Shown: one piece after another, positions 55,270 to 64,000 of the stretch
Layout of the letters: each line of letters opens with the position of its first letter
How positions within the stretch are numbered: position 1 is the stretch's first letter
Notes under the pieces: generated by a model
Seen by the model: the letters and a program-made list of their open reading frames with translations, nothing else
Told to the model about the DNA's origin: nothing
The model's database searches: none
Position numbers and translations under genes: made by a program
Assembly: GCF_003086295.3 (NCBI RefSeq)
Contig: NC_092040.1
Coordinates: 63,281,559 to 63,345,558, forward strand
Length of the DNA stretch: 64,000 nucleotides
Reading direction: 5' to 3'
Source of the DNA: Arachis hypogaea
Lineage: Eukaryota; Streptophyta; Magnoliopsida; Fabales; Fabaceae

Positions 55270-56984
55270 TGATGAGCGGATAATTTGTACGCTTTTTGGC
55301 ATTGTTTTTAGTATGTTTTTAGTATGATCTAGTTAGTTTTTAGTATATTTTTATTAGTTTTTAGTTAAAATTCACTTTTCTGGACTTTACTATGAGTTTG
55401 TGTGTTTTTCTATGATTTCAGGTATTTTCTGGCTGAAATTGAGGGACCTGAGCAAAAATCTGATTCAGAGACCAAAAAGGACTGCAGATGCTGTTGGATT
55501 CTGACCTCCCTGCACTCGAAGTGGATTTTCTGGAGCTACAGAAGCCCAATTGGCGCGCTCTCAACGGCGTTGGAAAGTAGACATCCTGGGCTTTCCAGCA
55601 ATATATGATAGTCCATACTTTGCCCAAGATTTGATGGCCCAAACCGGCGTTCAAAGTCACCCTCAGGAATTCCAGCGTTAAACGCCGGAACTGGCACCAA
55701 AATGGGAGTTAAACGCCCAAACTGGCACTAAAGCTGGCGTTTAACTCCAGGAAGAGTCTCTACACGAAAATGCTTCACTGCTCAGCCCAAGCACACACCA
55801 AGTGGGCCCGGAAGTGGATTTTTATGTCATTTACTCATCTCTGTACACCTTAGGCTACTAGTTCTCTATAAGTAGGACCTTTTACTATTGTATTTGTAGA
55901 CTTTGGTAGCTATCTTCATTTTTATGCTATCTTAGATCACTGGGAGGCTGGCCTCACGGCCATGCGTAGACCTTGTTCTTATGTATTTTCAACGGTGGAG
56001 TTTCTACACACCATAGATTAAGGTGTGGAGCTCTGCTGTACCTCGAGTATTAATGCAATTACTATTGTTCTTCCATTCAATTCCGCTTGTTCTTGTTCTA
56101 AGATATCACTTGTTCTTCAACTTGATGAATGTGATGATCCGTGACACTCATCATCATTCTCACCTATGAACGTGTGACTGACAACCACCTCCGTTCTACC
56201 TTCGATTGGGTGAATATCTCTTGGATTCCTGATTGCACGATGCATGGTTGATCGCCTGACAACCGAGTGCTCGCCTGACAACCGAGCCAACCATTCCGTG
56301 AGATCAGAGTCTTCGTGGTATAGGCTAGAACTGATGGCGGCATTCAAGAGAATCCGGAAGGTCTAACCTTGTCTGTGGTATTCTGAGTAGGATTCAATGA
56401 TTGAATGACTGTGACGTGCTTTAAACTCCTAGCAGGCGGGGCGTTAGTGACAGATGCAAAAGAATCGCTGGATTCTATTCCGGCCTGACCGAGAACTGAC
56501 AGATGATTAGCCATGCTGTGACAGAGCATAGGAACATTTTCACTGAGAGGAGGGAGGTAGCCACTGACAACGGTGAAACCCTTGCATAAGCTTGCCATGG
56601 AAAGGAGTAAGAAGGATTGGATGAAGACAGTAGGAAAGCAGAGAGACGGAAGGGAAGGCATCTTCATGCGCTTATCTGAAGTTCCCACCAATGAATTACA
56701 TAAGTATCTCTATCTTTATCTTTATGTTTTTATGCGTTCATCACCATATCCATCTGAGTTTGCCTGACTAAGATTTACAAGATGACCATAGCTTGCTTTA
56801 TACTAACAATCTCCGTGGGATCGACCCTTACTCGCGTAAGGTTTATTACTTGGACGACCCAGTGCACTTGCTGGTTAGTTGTGCGAAGTTGTGTAATGCC
56901 ATGGTATTGAACACCAAGTTTTTGGGGTTCATGACCGGGGATTATGAGAGTTGTGAAAAGTATTGTTCACAATTTCGCGCACCA
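55270..56984 (+). repeat. 3' LTR of element C
   Basis: 1715 bp, the partner of 46736-48432. It ends ...GCGCACCA before the duplication CCTGG. Confidence 0.95.
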
Positions 56985-57683
56985 CCTGGTCAAACTCGTC
57001 CAACATTTCCCAAGTATACCTAGACACCACTACGTTCTTCTACCATTCTAGAGGAAAGCGGGGCTCGCTATTCTCATCCAAAAAGAAAGGACGAGCTCCT
57101 TCAACAGCTCGGATCTTAAAAAAGTAATTCTTAAAATCCCGGAAGGACTCATCATACATGGAAAAAACTTTATGTCCCTGGGCCGACCTAAAAGAAATCC
57201 AAGAAGCTTTCTTTTTGGTATTCCCAGGCTTGGTCAACACAAAGAGATACAAAAAAATAGTTTGAGAAGGCGTAACACCAAATTCCTGACAAACCAACTG
57301 AAAAATCTTAATGAAACCCCAAGAATTTGGATGAAGCTGATATGGGGCTACATTACAAGACCATAATAGGTCGGTCTTAAAAGAAGTAAAGGGAAGGGTG
57401 ATGTTCATCTGGCTAAAGAAGAAATCGTATGCATAAAAAAGGGACGCTCCCCCTGGGTAAGAATAGGGAAGCGAACCCTTTCGTTAGAATCGGGTGCTAC
57501 CAATTCATAGTTGTTTTCCTGATCTCCACTACTACATATTTGATAATGTTTCTTAAGCTCCACACATAATTTTGAATTAGCTAGAGATACACACAGCAAG
57601 ACAAGGGAGTCCAAACAGTCAGAAATCCCCTCAGGAACCTTAGAAGACGCCTCGACAATATTTTTTCGAGAAGACATGGCCAA

Positions 57684-58627
57684 CTAATCCTACAAACAAG
57701 AAAAGAAAATGGATTACTAACCAAAAAACAGCTCGGGCGATATTAAAACAACTCGAACAATATGATCTAGAGCAAAAACAGTAAAAGGAAAGCCCCAAGA
57801 CACACACCAAGGTTCAGGGGCATCCTTTGGAGGCAGTGACACAGAGCGAAAGACTCAGGAAAAACTACAGAAGCTAAAACAACCTAGCAAAAGACTCTAA
57901 GAAAAAAAAATGTAAATCAGAGCAAGATCACCAAGAAAACTATCGTTCTCTACAAAGCTATCACAACAGAAAAGATACTTTCTTTCAATCAACACTCCGA
58001 AGAGAAAAATGGGTTGTCAAAGCTGCCTCTAAACTACAGTTTCAGTCTACAAAAACTACCAAGCAATAAAATATACCAAGGAAAATCATCAAAGACGCAA
58101 CTTTTCCCATAATCAAACAAGCCATTATCCCAACAAGCTACAAAATCTACAGAAGCAGTAGACAAACATGCAAAGCCTTAAAACCCCATCCATCAGCAGA
58201 AACACCAAAAAACACATAAAGATCGAAAGAAAGCCAGAAAAGTACATCACAATGAACGGACAGGCACAGAAACACGGAAGGGTCCAAGCTTTCCGACAAG
58301 GTGTTCAAACAAAATTTAAACTTTTCCAAAGGAGCAATGAGGAAAGTAAAGAAACGAGAAGCCAACCTGAAAGAAGAAGACTCTGGAGGAACGAAATTGC
58401 CATTCAAAATCAACTACCAACGTCACAAGGAAAAATGCGAATGCGCAAAGTCATAGGCAAAGCAGAAAGATAGAGAGAAAAGGGGGGAAGTTACAGAGAA
58501 GAGAAAGAACCGTTTTCTGTGTGTAAAGTTCAAAATAAAAGAAGCAAGAGAAACGGGGCATTAAAAACCGATTAATGAGGGTATTAAACCCTCTCACATT
58601 TCCAAGACAAAAAGGTTAAAAGCGCAC
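57684..58627 (+). other. non-coding tail of element A before insertion D
   Basis: A-rich sequence corresponding to 8259-9034 of element I. Element D begins at 58628, before A's polypurine tract and 3' LTR are reached. Confidence 0.6.
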
Positions 58628-60232
58628 TGGTGCACGAAATTGTGATCATCAATGGCGCCATCAACATGGTACGCTCAATTGCAATCTCAACTTTTTATCA
58701 CAACTTCGCACAACTAACCAGCAAGTGTACTGGGTCGTCCAAGTAATAAACCTTACGCGAGTAAGGGTCGATCCCACAGAGATTGTTGGTATGAAGCAAG
58801 GTATGGTCACCTTGTAAATCTTAGTCAGGCAAACTCAAATGGTTATGAATGATGAATAAAACATAAAGATAAAGATAGAGATACTTATGTAATTCATTGG
58901 TGGGAATTTTAGATAAGCCTATGAAGATGCTTGGTCCCTTCCGTCTCTCTGCTTTCCTACTGTCTTCATCCAATCCTTCTTACTCCTTTCCATGGCAAGC
59001 TGTATGCAAGGGTTTCACCGTTGTCAGTGGCTACCTCCTATCCTCTCAGTGGAAATGTTCAACGCACCCTGTCACGGCACGGCTATCCATCTGTCGATTC
59101 TCAATCAGGTCGGAATAGAATCCAGTGATTCTTTTGCGTCTGTCACTAACGCCCCGCCCTCAGGAGTTTGAAGCTCGTCACAGTCATTCAATCATTGAAT
59201 CCTACTCAGAATACCACAGACAAGGTTTAGACCTTCCGGATTCTCTTGAATGCCGCCATCAGTTCTAGCTTATACCACGAAGATTCCGGTTAAAGTATCC
59301 AAGAGATATCCGCACACGTTCATAGGTGAGAATGATGATGAGTGTCATGGATCATCACATTCATCAAGTTGAAGAACAAGTGATATCTTAGAACAAGAAC
59401 AAGTTGAATTGAATAGAAGAACAATAGTAACTGCATTAATACTCGAGGTATAGCAGAGCTCCACACCTTAATCTATGGTGTGTAGAAACTCCACCGTTGA
59501 AAATACATAAGAACAAGGTCTAGGCATGGCCGAATGGCCAGCCTCCCAAAGTGATCAAAAGATCTAAAGATCAAAAGATTCCAAAGATCAGAAGATACCA
59601 AGATGAAAATACAATAGTAAAAGGTCCTATATATAGAGAACTAGTAGCCTAGGGTGTACAGAGATGAGTAAATGACATAAAAATCCACTTCCGGGCCCAC
59701 TTGGTGTGTGCTTGGGCTGAGAATTGAAGCATTTTCGTGTAGAGACTCTTCTTGGAGTTAAACGCCAGCTTTTGTGCCAGTTTGGGCGTTTAACTCCCAT
59801 CCTTGTGCCAGTTCCGGCGTTTAACGCTGGGAATTCTGAGGGTGACTTTGAACGCCAGTTTGGGCCATCAAATCTTGGACAAAGTATGAACTATCATATA
59901 TTGCTGGAAAGCCCAGGATGTCTACGTTCTAACGCCGTTGAGAGCGCGCCAATTGGGCTTCTGTAGCTCCAGAAAATCTACTTCGAGTGTAGGGAGGTCA
60001 GAATCCAACAGCATCTGCAGTCCTTTTTAGTCTCTGAATCAGATTGCTGCTCAGGTCCCTCAATTTCAGCCAGAAAATACCTGAAATCACAGAAAAACAC
60101 ACAAACCCATAGTAAAGTCTAGAAAAGTGAATTTTAACTAAAAACTAATAAAAATATACTAAAAACTAACTCAATCCTACTATAAATATACTAAAAACAA
60201 TGCCAAAAAGCGTACAAATTATCCGCTCATCA
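58628..60232 (-). repeat. 3' LTR of element D
   Basis: 1605 bp, minus strand TGATGAGCGG ... GTGCACCA. It carries a deletion of about 40 bp at about 59311 relative to the right-hand copy (63830-63875). GGCGTT(T)AACGCC words lie at 59754-59862. Confidence 0.92.
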
Positions 60233-60235
60233 CAA

Positions 60236-60270
60236 CACCAAACTTAAATTGTTGCTTGTCCTCAAGCAAC
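60236..60270 (-). other. AGGA-loop hairpin and priming tract before the 3' LTR of element D
   Basis: Minus strand GTTGCTTG-AGGA-CAAGCAAC then AATTTAAGTTTGGTGTTG and the LTR. Identical in structure to 55232-55269. Confidence 0.85.
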
Positions 60271-61129
60271 TGAAAATCAAATAAGATAAAAAGAAGAGAA
60301 TATGCAATGAATTCCAAAAACATCTATGAAGATCAGTATTAATTAGATGAGCGGGGCTTTTAGCTTTTTGCCTCTGAACAGTTTTGGCATCTCACTCTAT
60401 CCTTTGAAATTCAGAATGATTGGCTTCTTTAGGAACTCAGAATCCAGATAGTGTCATTGATTCTCTTAGTTAAGTATGATGATTCTTGAACACAGCTACT
60501 TATTGAGTCTTGGCCGTGGCCCAAAGCACTCTGTCTTCCAGTATTACCACTGGATACATACATGCCACAGACACATAATTGGGTGAACCTTTTCAGATTG
60601 TGACTCAGCTTTGCTAGAGTCCCCAATTAGAGGTGTCCAGGGTTCTTAAGCACACTCTTTTTTCCTTGGATCACAACTTTATTTCTTTCTTTTTCTTTCT
60701 TTTTCTTTTTCTTTTCGAATTTTTTTTTGTATTCACTGCTTTTTCTTGCTTCAAGAATCATTTTTATGATTTTTCAGATCCTCAGTAACATGTCTCCTTT
60801 TTCATCATTCTTTCAAGAGCCAACATTCATGAACCACAAATTCAAAAGACATATGCACTGTTTAAGCATACATTCAGAAAACAAAAATATTGCCACCACA
60901 TCAAAATAATTAAACTGTTATAAAATTCAAAATTCATGCAATTCTTCTCTTTTTCAATTAAGAACATGTTTCATTTAAGAAAGGTGATGGATTCATAGGA
61001 CATTCATAACTTTAAGGCATAGACACTAAGACACTAATGATCACAAGACACAAACATAGATAAACATAAGCATGATTTTTTTCGAAAAACAAAAAATAAA
61101 GAACAAGGAAATTAAAGAACGGGTCCACC
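60271..61129 (-). other. 3' non-coding region of element D
   Basis: Homologous to 54368-55231 of element C on the opposite strand. No gene. It contains a T-rich microsatellite-like run at 60655-60735. Confidence 0.6.
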
Positions 61130-62254
61130 TTAGTGATGGCGGCTTGTTCTTCCTCTTGAAGATCCTATGGAGTGCTTGAGCTCCTCAATGTCTCTTCCTT
61201 GTCTTTGTTGCTCCTCTCTCATGATTCTTTGATTTTCTCTAATTTCATGGAGGAGGATGGAATGTTCTTGGTGCTCCACCCTTAGTTGTCCCATGTTGGA
61301 ACTCAATTCTCCTAGGGAGGTGTTTAGTTGCTCCCAATAGTTTTGTGGAGGAAAGTGCATCCCTTGAGGTATCTCAGGGATTTGATGATGAAAGGGATCT
61401 CTTGTTTGCTCCATCCTCTTCTTAGTGATGGGCTTGTCCTCATCAATGGGAATGTCTCCTTCTATGTCAACTCCAACTGAATAACAGAGGTGACAAATGA
61501 GATGAGGAAAAGCTAACCTTGCCAAGGTAGAGGACTTGTCCGCCACCTTATAAAGTTCTTGGGATATAACCTCATGAACTTCTATTTCTTCTCCAATCAT
61601 GATGTTATGAATCATGATAGCCCGGTCTATAGTAAATTCGGACCGGTTGCTAGTGGGAATGATTGAGCGTTGGATAAACTCCAACCATCCCCTAGCCACA
61701 GGCTTGAGGTCATGCGTTCTCAATTGAACCGGCTTTCCTCTTGAATCTCTCTTCCATTGGGCGCCCTCTTCACAAATGACTGTGAGGACTTGGTCCAACC
61801 TTTGATCAAAGTTGACCCTTCTAGTGTAAGGATGTTCATCTCCTTGCATCATGGGCAAGTTGAATACCAACCTTACATTTTCCGGACTAAAATCCAAGTA
61901 TTTCCCCCGAACCATAGTAAGCCAATTCTTTGGATCCGGGTTCACACTTTGATCATGGTTCTTGGTGATCCATGCATTGGCATAGAACTCTTGAACCATT
62001 AAGATTCCGACTTGTTGAATGGGGTTGGTAAGAACTTCCCAACCTCTCCTTCGGATCTCATGCCGGATCTCCGGATATTCACTCTTTTTGAGTTTGAAAA
62101 GGACCTCGGGGATCACCTTCTTCAAGGCCACAACTTCATAGAAGTGGTCTTGATGCACCCTTGAGATGAATTTCTCCATCTCCCATGACTCGGAGGTGGA
62201 AGTCAATGCCTTCCCTTTCCTCTTTCTAGAGGTTTCTCCGGCCTTGGATGCCAT
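61130..62254 (-). CDS. ORF2 of element D, plant retrotransposon third-ORF protein, 374 aa
   Basis: Homologous to the element C ORF2 along its length, starting MASKAGETSRKRKGKALTST. It retains 40 residues missing from C (LNTSLGELSSNMGQLRVEHQ and onward to MREEQ), which look like a coiled coil. The basic N-terminal cluster is slightly weaker than in C (RKRKGK). There is no membrane segment or signal peptide. The frame is fully open even though the rest of the element has lost gag and the primer site. Function unknown. Confidence 0.72.
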   Translation of the reverse strand: MASKAGETSRKRKGKALTSTSESWEMEKFISRVHQDHFYEVVALKKVIPEVLFKLKKSEYPEIRHEIRRRGWEVLTNPIQQVGILMVQEFYANAWITKNHDQSVNPDPKNWLTMVRGKYLDFSPENVRLVFNLPMMQGDEHPYTRRVNFDQRLDQVLTVICEEGAQWKRDSRGKPVQLRTHDLKPVARGWLEFIQRSIIPTSNRSEFTIDRAIMIHNIMIGEEIEVHEVISQELYKVADKSSTLARLAFPHLICHLCYSVGVDIEGDIPIDEDKPITKKRMEQTRDPFHHQIPEIPQGMHFPPQNYWEQLNTSLGELSSNMGQLRVEHQEHSILLHEIRENQRIMREEQQRQGRDIEELKHSIGSSRGRTSRHH

Positions 62255-62294
62255 AAATGGTTATGGAAAAACAAAAAGCAATGCTTTTACCACA

Positions 62295-62328
62295 CCAAAC
62301 TTAAAAGGTTTGCTCGTCCTCGAGCAAA
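62295..62328 (-). other. AGGA-loop hairpin upstream of ORF2 of element D
   Basis: Minus strand TTTGCTCG-AGGA-CGAGCAAA, then CC, then TTTTAAGTTTGGTGTGG. The counterpart of 53289-53325. Confidence 0.85.
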
Positions 62329-62665
62329 ATAAGAAAGAAGAGAGTAGAAGAAGAAGAAATAGAGGAGATGGAGGAGGCTTTGTGGTTCGGCCAAAGGGTG
62401 GGTTTGGGAGGGAAAGTGGTTTAAATTTGAATGGTGGGGTAGGTGGGGTTTTATGAAGGATGGATGTGAGTGGTGAAGAGAAAGATGGGATTTGATAGGT
62501 GAAGGGTTTTTGGGGAAGAGGTGTTGAGGTGATTGGTGAATGGGTGAAGAAGAGAGAGAGTGTGGTGGGGTAGGTAGGGATCCTATGGGGTCCACAGATC
62601 CTGAGGTGTCAAGGAAAAGTCATCCCTACACCAAGTGGCGAGCAAAATTGCTCTTTGTGCCAATT

Positions 62666-62837
62666 CTGGCGTTAAACGCCGGGCTGGTGCCCATTTCTGG
62701 CGTTTAACGCCAAGTTCTTGTCCTTTTCTGGCGTTTAACGCTAGTCTGGTGCCCCTTTCTGGCGTTAAACGCCCAGAATGGTGCCAGACTGGGCGTTAAA
62801 CGCCCATCTGCTAGCTTTACTGGCGTTTAAACGCCAG
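62666..62837 (-). repeat. six GGCGTTTAACGCC-type words upstream of ORF2 in element D
   Basis: The counterpart of 52688-52860 in element C. The pyrimidine-rich stretch that follows is about 100 bp shorter than in C and lacks the TATA-like box. Confidence 0.9.
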
Positions 62838-62999
62838 CAAGCTCTCCTCCAGGGTGTGCTATTTTTCTTTCTATTTTTCTTTCTGTTTTTTCTTTTTCCA
62901 TTGATTTTGTGACTTCTCATGATCATCAACCTACAGAAAACATAAAATAACAAAGGAAAATAGATAAAATATAACATTGGGTTGCCTCCCAACAAGCGC

Positions 63000-63163
63000 T
63001 TCTTTAATGTCAGTAGCTTGACAGAGGGCTCTCATGGAGCCTCACAGATGCTCAGAGCAATGTTGGAACCTCCCAACACCAAACTTAGAGTTTGAATGTG
63101 GGGGTTCAACACCAAACTTAGAAGTTGGTTGTGGCCTCCCAACACCAAACTTAGAGTTTGACT
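63000..63163 (-). pseudogene. gag 3' end remnant of element D
   Basis: Contains the 'aactctaagtttggtgttgggagg' repeats that encode the C-terminal SNSKFGV tail in element C, plus the following 3' flank. It ends at about 63163, where LTR-like sequence starts. Over 2 kb of gag is missing. Confidence 0.75.
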
Positions 63164-63169
63164 AACCAG

Positions 63170-64000
63170 CAATGGCGCCATCAACATGGTACGCTCAATT
63201 GCAATCTCAACTTTTTATCACAACTTCGCACAACTAACCAGCAAGTGTACTGGGTCGTCCAAGTAATAAACCTTACGCGAGTAAGGGTCGATCCCACAGA
63301 GATTGTTGGTATGAAGCAAGCTATGGTCACCTTGTAAATCTTAGTCAGGCAAACTCAAATGGTTATGAATGATGAATAAAACATAAAGATAAAGATAGAG
63401 ATACTTATGTAATTCATTGGTGGGAATTTCAGATAAGCGTATGAAGATGCTTGGTCCCTTCCGTCTCTCTGCTTTCCTACTGTCTTCATCCAATCCTTCT
63501 TACTCCTTTCCATGGCAAGCTGTATGCAAGGGTTTCACCGTTGTCAGTGGCTATCTCCCATCCTCTCAGTGGAAATGTTCAACGCACCCTGTCACGACAC
63601 GGCTATCCATCTGTCGGTTCTCAATCAGGCCTTGAATAGAATCCAGTGATTCTTTTGCGTCTGTCACTAACGCCCCGCCCTCAGGAGTTTGAAGCTCATC
63701 ACAGTCATTCAATCATTGAATCCTACTCAGAATACCACAGACAAGGTTTGGACCTTCCGAATCCTCTTGAATGCCGCCATCAGTTCTAGCTTATACCACG
63801 AAGATTCCGGTTAAAGAATCCAAGAGATATCCACCCAATCTAAGGTAGAACGGAGGTGGTTGTCAGGCACACGTTCATAGGTGAGAATGATGATGAGTGT
63901 CACGGATCATCACATTCATCAAGTTGAAGAACAAGTGATATCTTAGAACAAGAACAAGTTGAATTGAATAGAAGAACAATAGTAATTGCATTAATACTCG
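63170..64000 (-). repeat. second LTR copy of element D, truncated at the junction and by the window edge
   Basis: From CAATGGCGCCATCAAC it follows the left LTR (58650 onward) closely. It lacks the outermost 22 bp of the LTR and any primer site, so it is joined directly to the gag remnant by a short filler (AACCAG). Confidence 0.85.

Larger units (their letters stand above)
46736..56984 (+). mobile_element. young non-autonomous Athila/FIDEL-like element C, complete, 10.2 kb (TSD CCTGG)
   Basis: LTRs at 46736-48432 and 55270-56984, exact duplication CCTGG on both sides, two primer sites, a long leader, a 779-aa gag-protease ORF and a 334-aa ORF2. There is no reverse transcriptase, RNase H or integrase anywhere between the LTRs, so mobility must depend on a related autonomous element. 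The LTRs look nearly identical by eye, and the main length difference is a duplicated 'gcctgacaaccgag' unit in the 3' LTR. This and the open ORFs indicate a recent insertion. It resembles the Arachis FIDEL/Feral group, from memory only. Confidence 0.93.
45499..57683 (-). pseudogene. antisense additional ORF (aORF) of element A, split by element C
   Basis: From the right: 57405-57683 (start MAMSSRKNIV) and 57040-57408, joined by one frameshift, carry HYQICSSGDQENNYELVAPD, LHPNSWGFIKIFQL and KVFSMYDESFRDFKNYFFK. Element C interrupts it at the duplication CCTGG (46731-46735 and 56985-56989). The frame resumes left of C, followed by an intron ending ATTTTTCAAG before 46551. The last exon (46551-45499, MAKNNDSMKAFKKARKATAA) ends in a long coiled coil (LKEELEVKVTKLEKELEGK). 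A TGA stops it at 46066-46068. The family is 'putative gypsy-type transposon' (PF04195 from memory). It is transcribed opposite to gag-pol, and its function is unknown. Confidence 0.75.
24782..58627 (+). mobile_element. Tat-lineage Ty3/gypsy element A (host of insertions B, C and D)
   Basis: On the plus strand the order is 5' LTR (24782-25325), primer site, gag, protease, partial reverse transcriptase, two RNase H domains and integrase. A 109-bp tandem array and an antisense additional ORF follow, then a non-coding tail cut at 58628 by element D. Element B (29202-43444) splits the integrase and element C (46736-56984) splits the antisense ORF. The 3' LTR is outside the window. The second RNase H and the antisense ORF between pol and the 3' LTR are features of the Tat lineage. 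Stops, frameshifts and an internal pol deletion make it non-functional. Confidence 0.85.
58628..64000 (-). mobile_element. FIDEL/Athila-like element D, internally deleted, continues past the window
   Basis: The minus-strand relative of element C is inserted in element A. From the left: 3' LTR (58628-60232), hairpin and priming tract, 3' non-coding region, ORF2, second hairpin, palindromic array, the last part of gag, and then an abrupt jump to a second LTR copy at about 63170 without leader, primer site or most of gag. GCGCAC left of 58628 is a candidate target duplication; its partner lies beyond the window. Confidence 0.85.

Noticed and set aside
58147..58473. Open frames in the tail of element A
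   Set aside because: Overlapping frames on both strands in A-rich sequence, with no counterpart in element I.

Overview
The window is plant nuclear DNA. It has spliced genes with short GT-AG introns, a pentatricopeptide-repeat (PPR) gene with a mitochondrial-type N-terminus, Mutator-like DNA transposons, and large nested Ty3/gypsy LTR retrotransposons with tRNA-Asp-type primer sites. The very abundant GGCGTTTAACGCC words in the LTRs, the TAAGTTTGGTGT motif and the Athila-like element structure point to a legume, most likely Arachis (peanut). That assignment is inference from recalled knowledge; no search was run.

Layout. (1) 1-6.73 kb: broken minus-strand Athila-like elements. The 5' part of element G (gag-like pseudogene, primer site, LTR) has its LTR split by a complete solo LTR (1654-3398, target duplication GAAAG). 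The 3' end of an older element H and a truncated LTR follow. (2) 7.0-9.53 kb: the 3' end of a Tat-lineage element I, with an antisense ORF, a polypurine tract and a 3' LTR. (3) 9.53-23.09 kb: the only gene island. It holds a frameshifted TPR pseudogene, an intact six-exon PPR gene (11718-15544, minus), a complete Mutator-like element (15805-20481, 176-bp terminal inverted repeats, 10-bp target duplication), a SINE-like repeat and a second, degraded Mutator-like fragment. The complete Mutator-like element carries an apparently intact GRF zinc-finger gene convergent with a transposase gene that has lost its catalytic core. (4) 23.09-64 kb: a deep nest. Element F (FIDEL/Athila-like) lies in the Mutator-like remnant. 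Tat-lineage element A lies in F. Elements B (Athila-like, 14.2 kb, TSD GGTTC), C (10.2 kb, TSD CCTGG) and D lie in A. Solo LTR E (TSD GCACG) lies in B.

Element C is the youngest insertion. Its two LTRs look almost identical, its 779-aa gag-protease ORF and 334-aa ORF2 are both open, and it has no reverse transcriptase or integrase, so it must borrow them from an autonomous relative. Element B supplies a full set of pol domains but is broken by stops and frameshifts. Element A has lost the middle of its reverse transcriptase.

The most interesting structure is shared, non-coding and absent from ordinary feature lists. (a) A short hairpin with a fixed AGGA loop and compensating stem changes is followed 2-6 nt later by TTAAGT and the plus-strand priming tract. 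It is seen seven times in four elements, both next to the 3' LTR and at internal sites near ORF2. (b) Each LTR family carries its own CpG-containing palindromic word array at the same place in U3, upstream of the TATA box, and elements B and C carry a second array of their own word upstream of ORF2. (c) Element C has two perfect tRNA-Asp primer sites 89 bp apart. Together these suggest a modular cis-acting system controlling ORF2 expression and reverse transcription in these elements.
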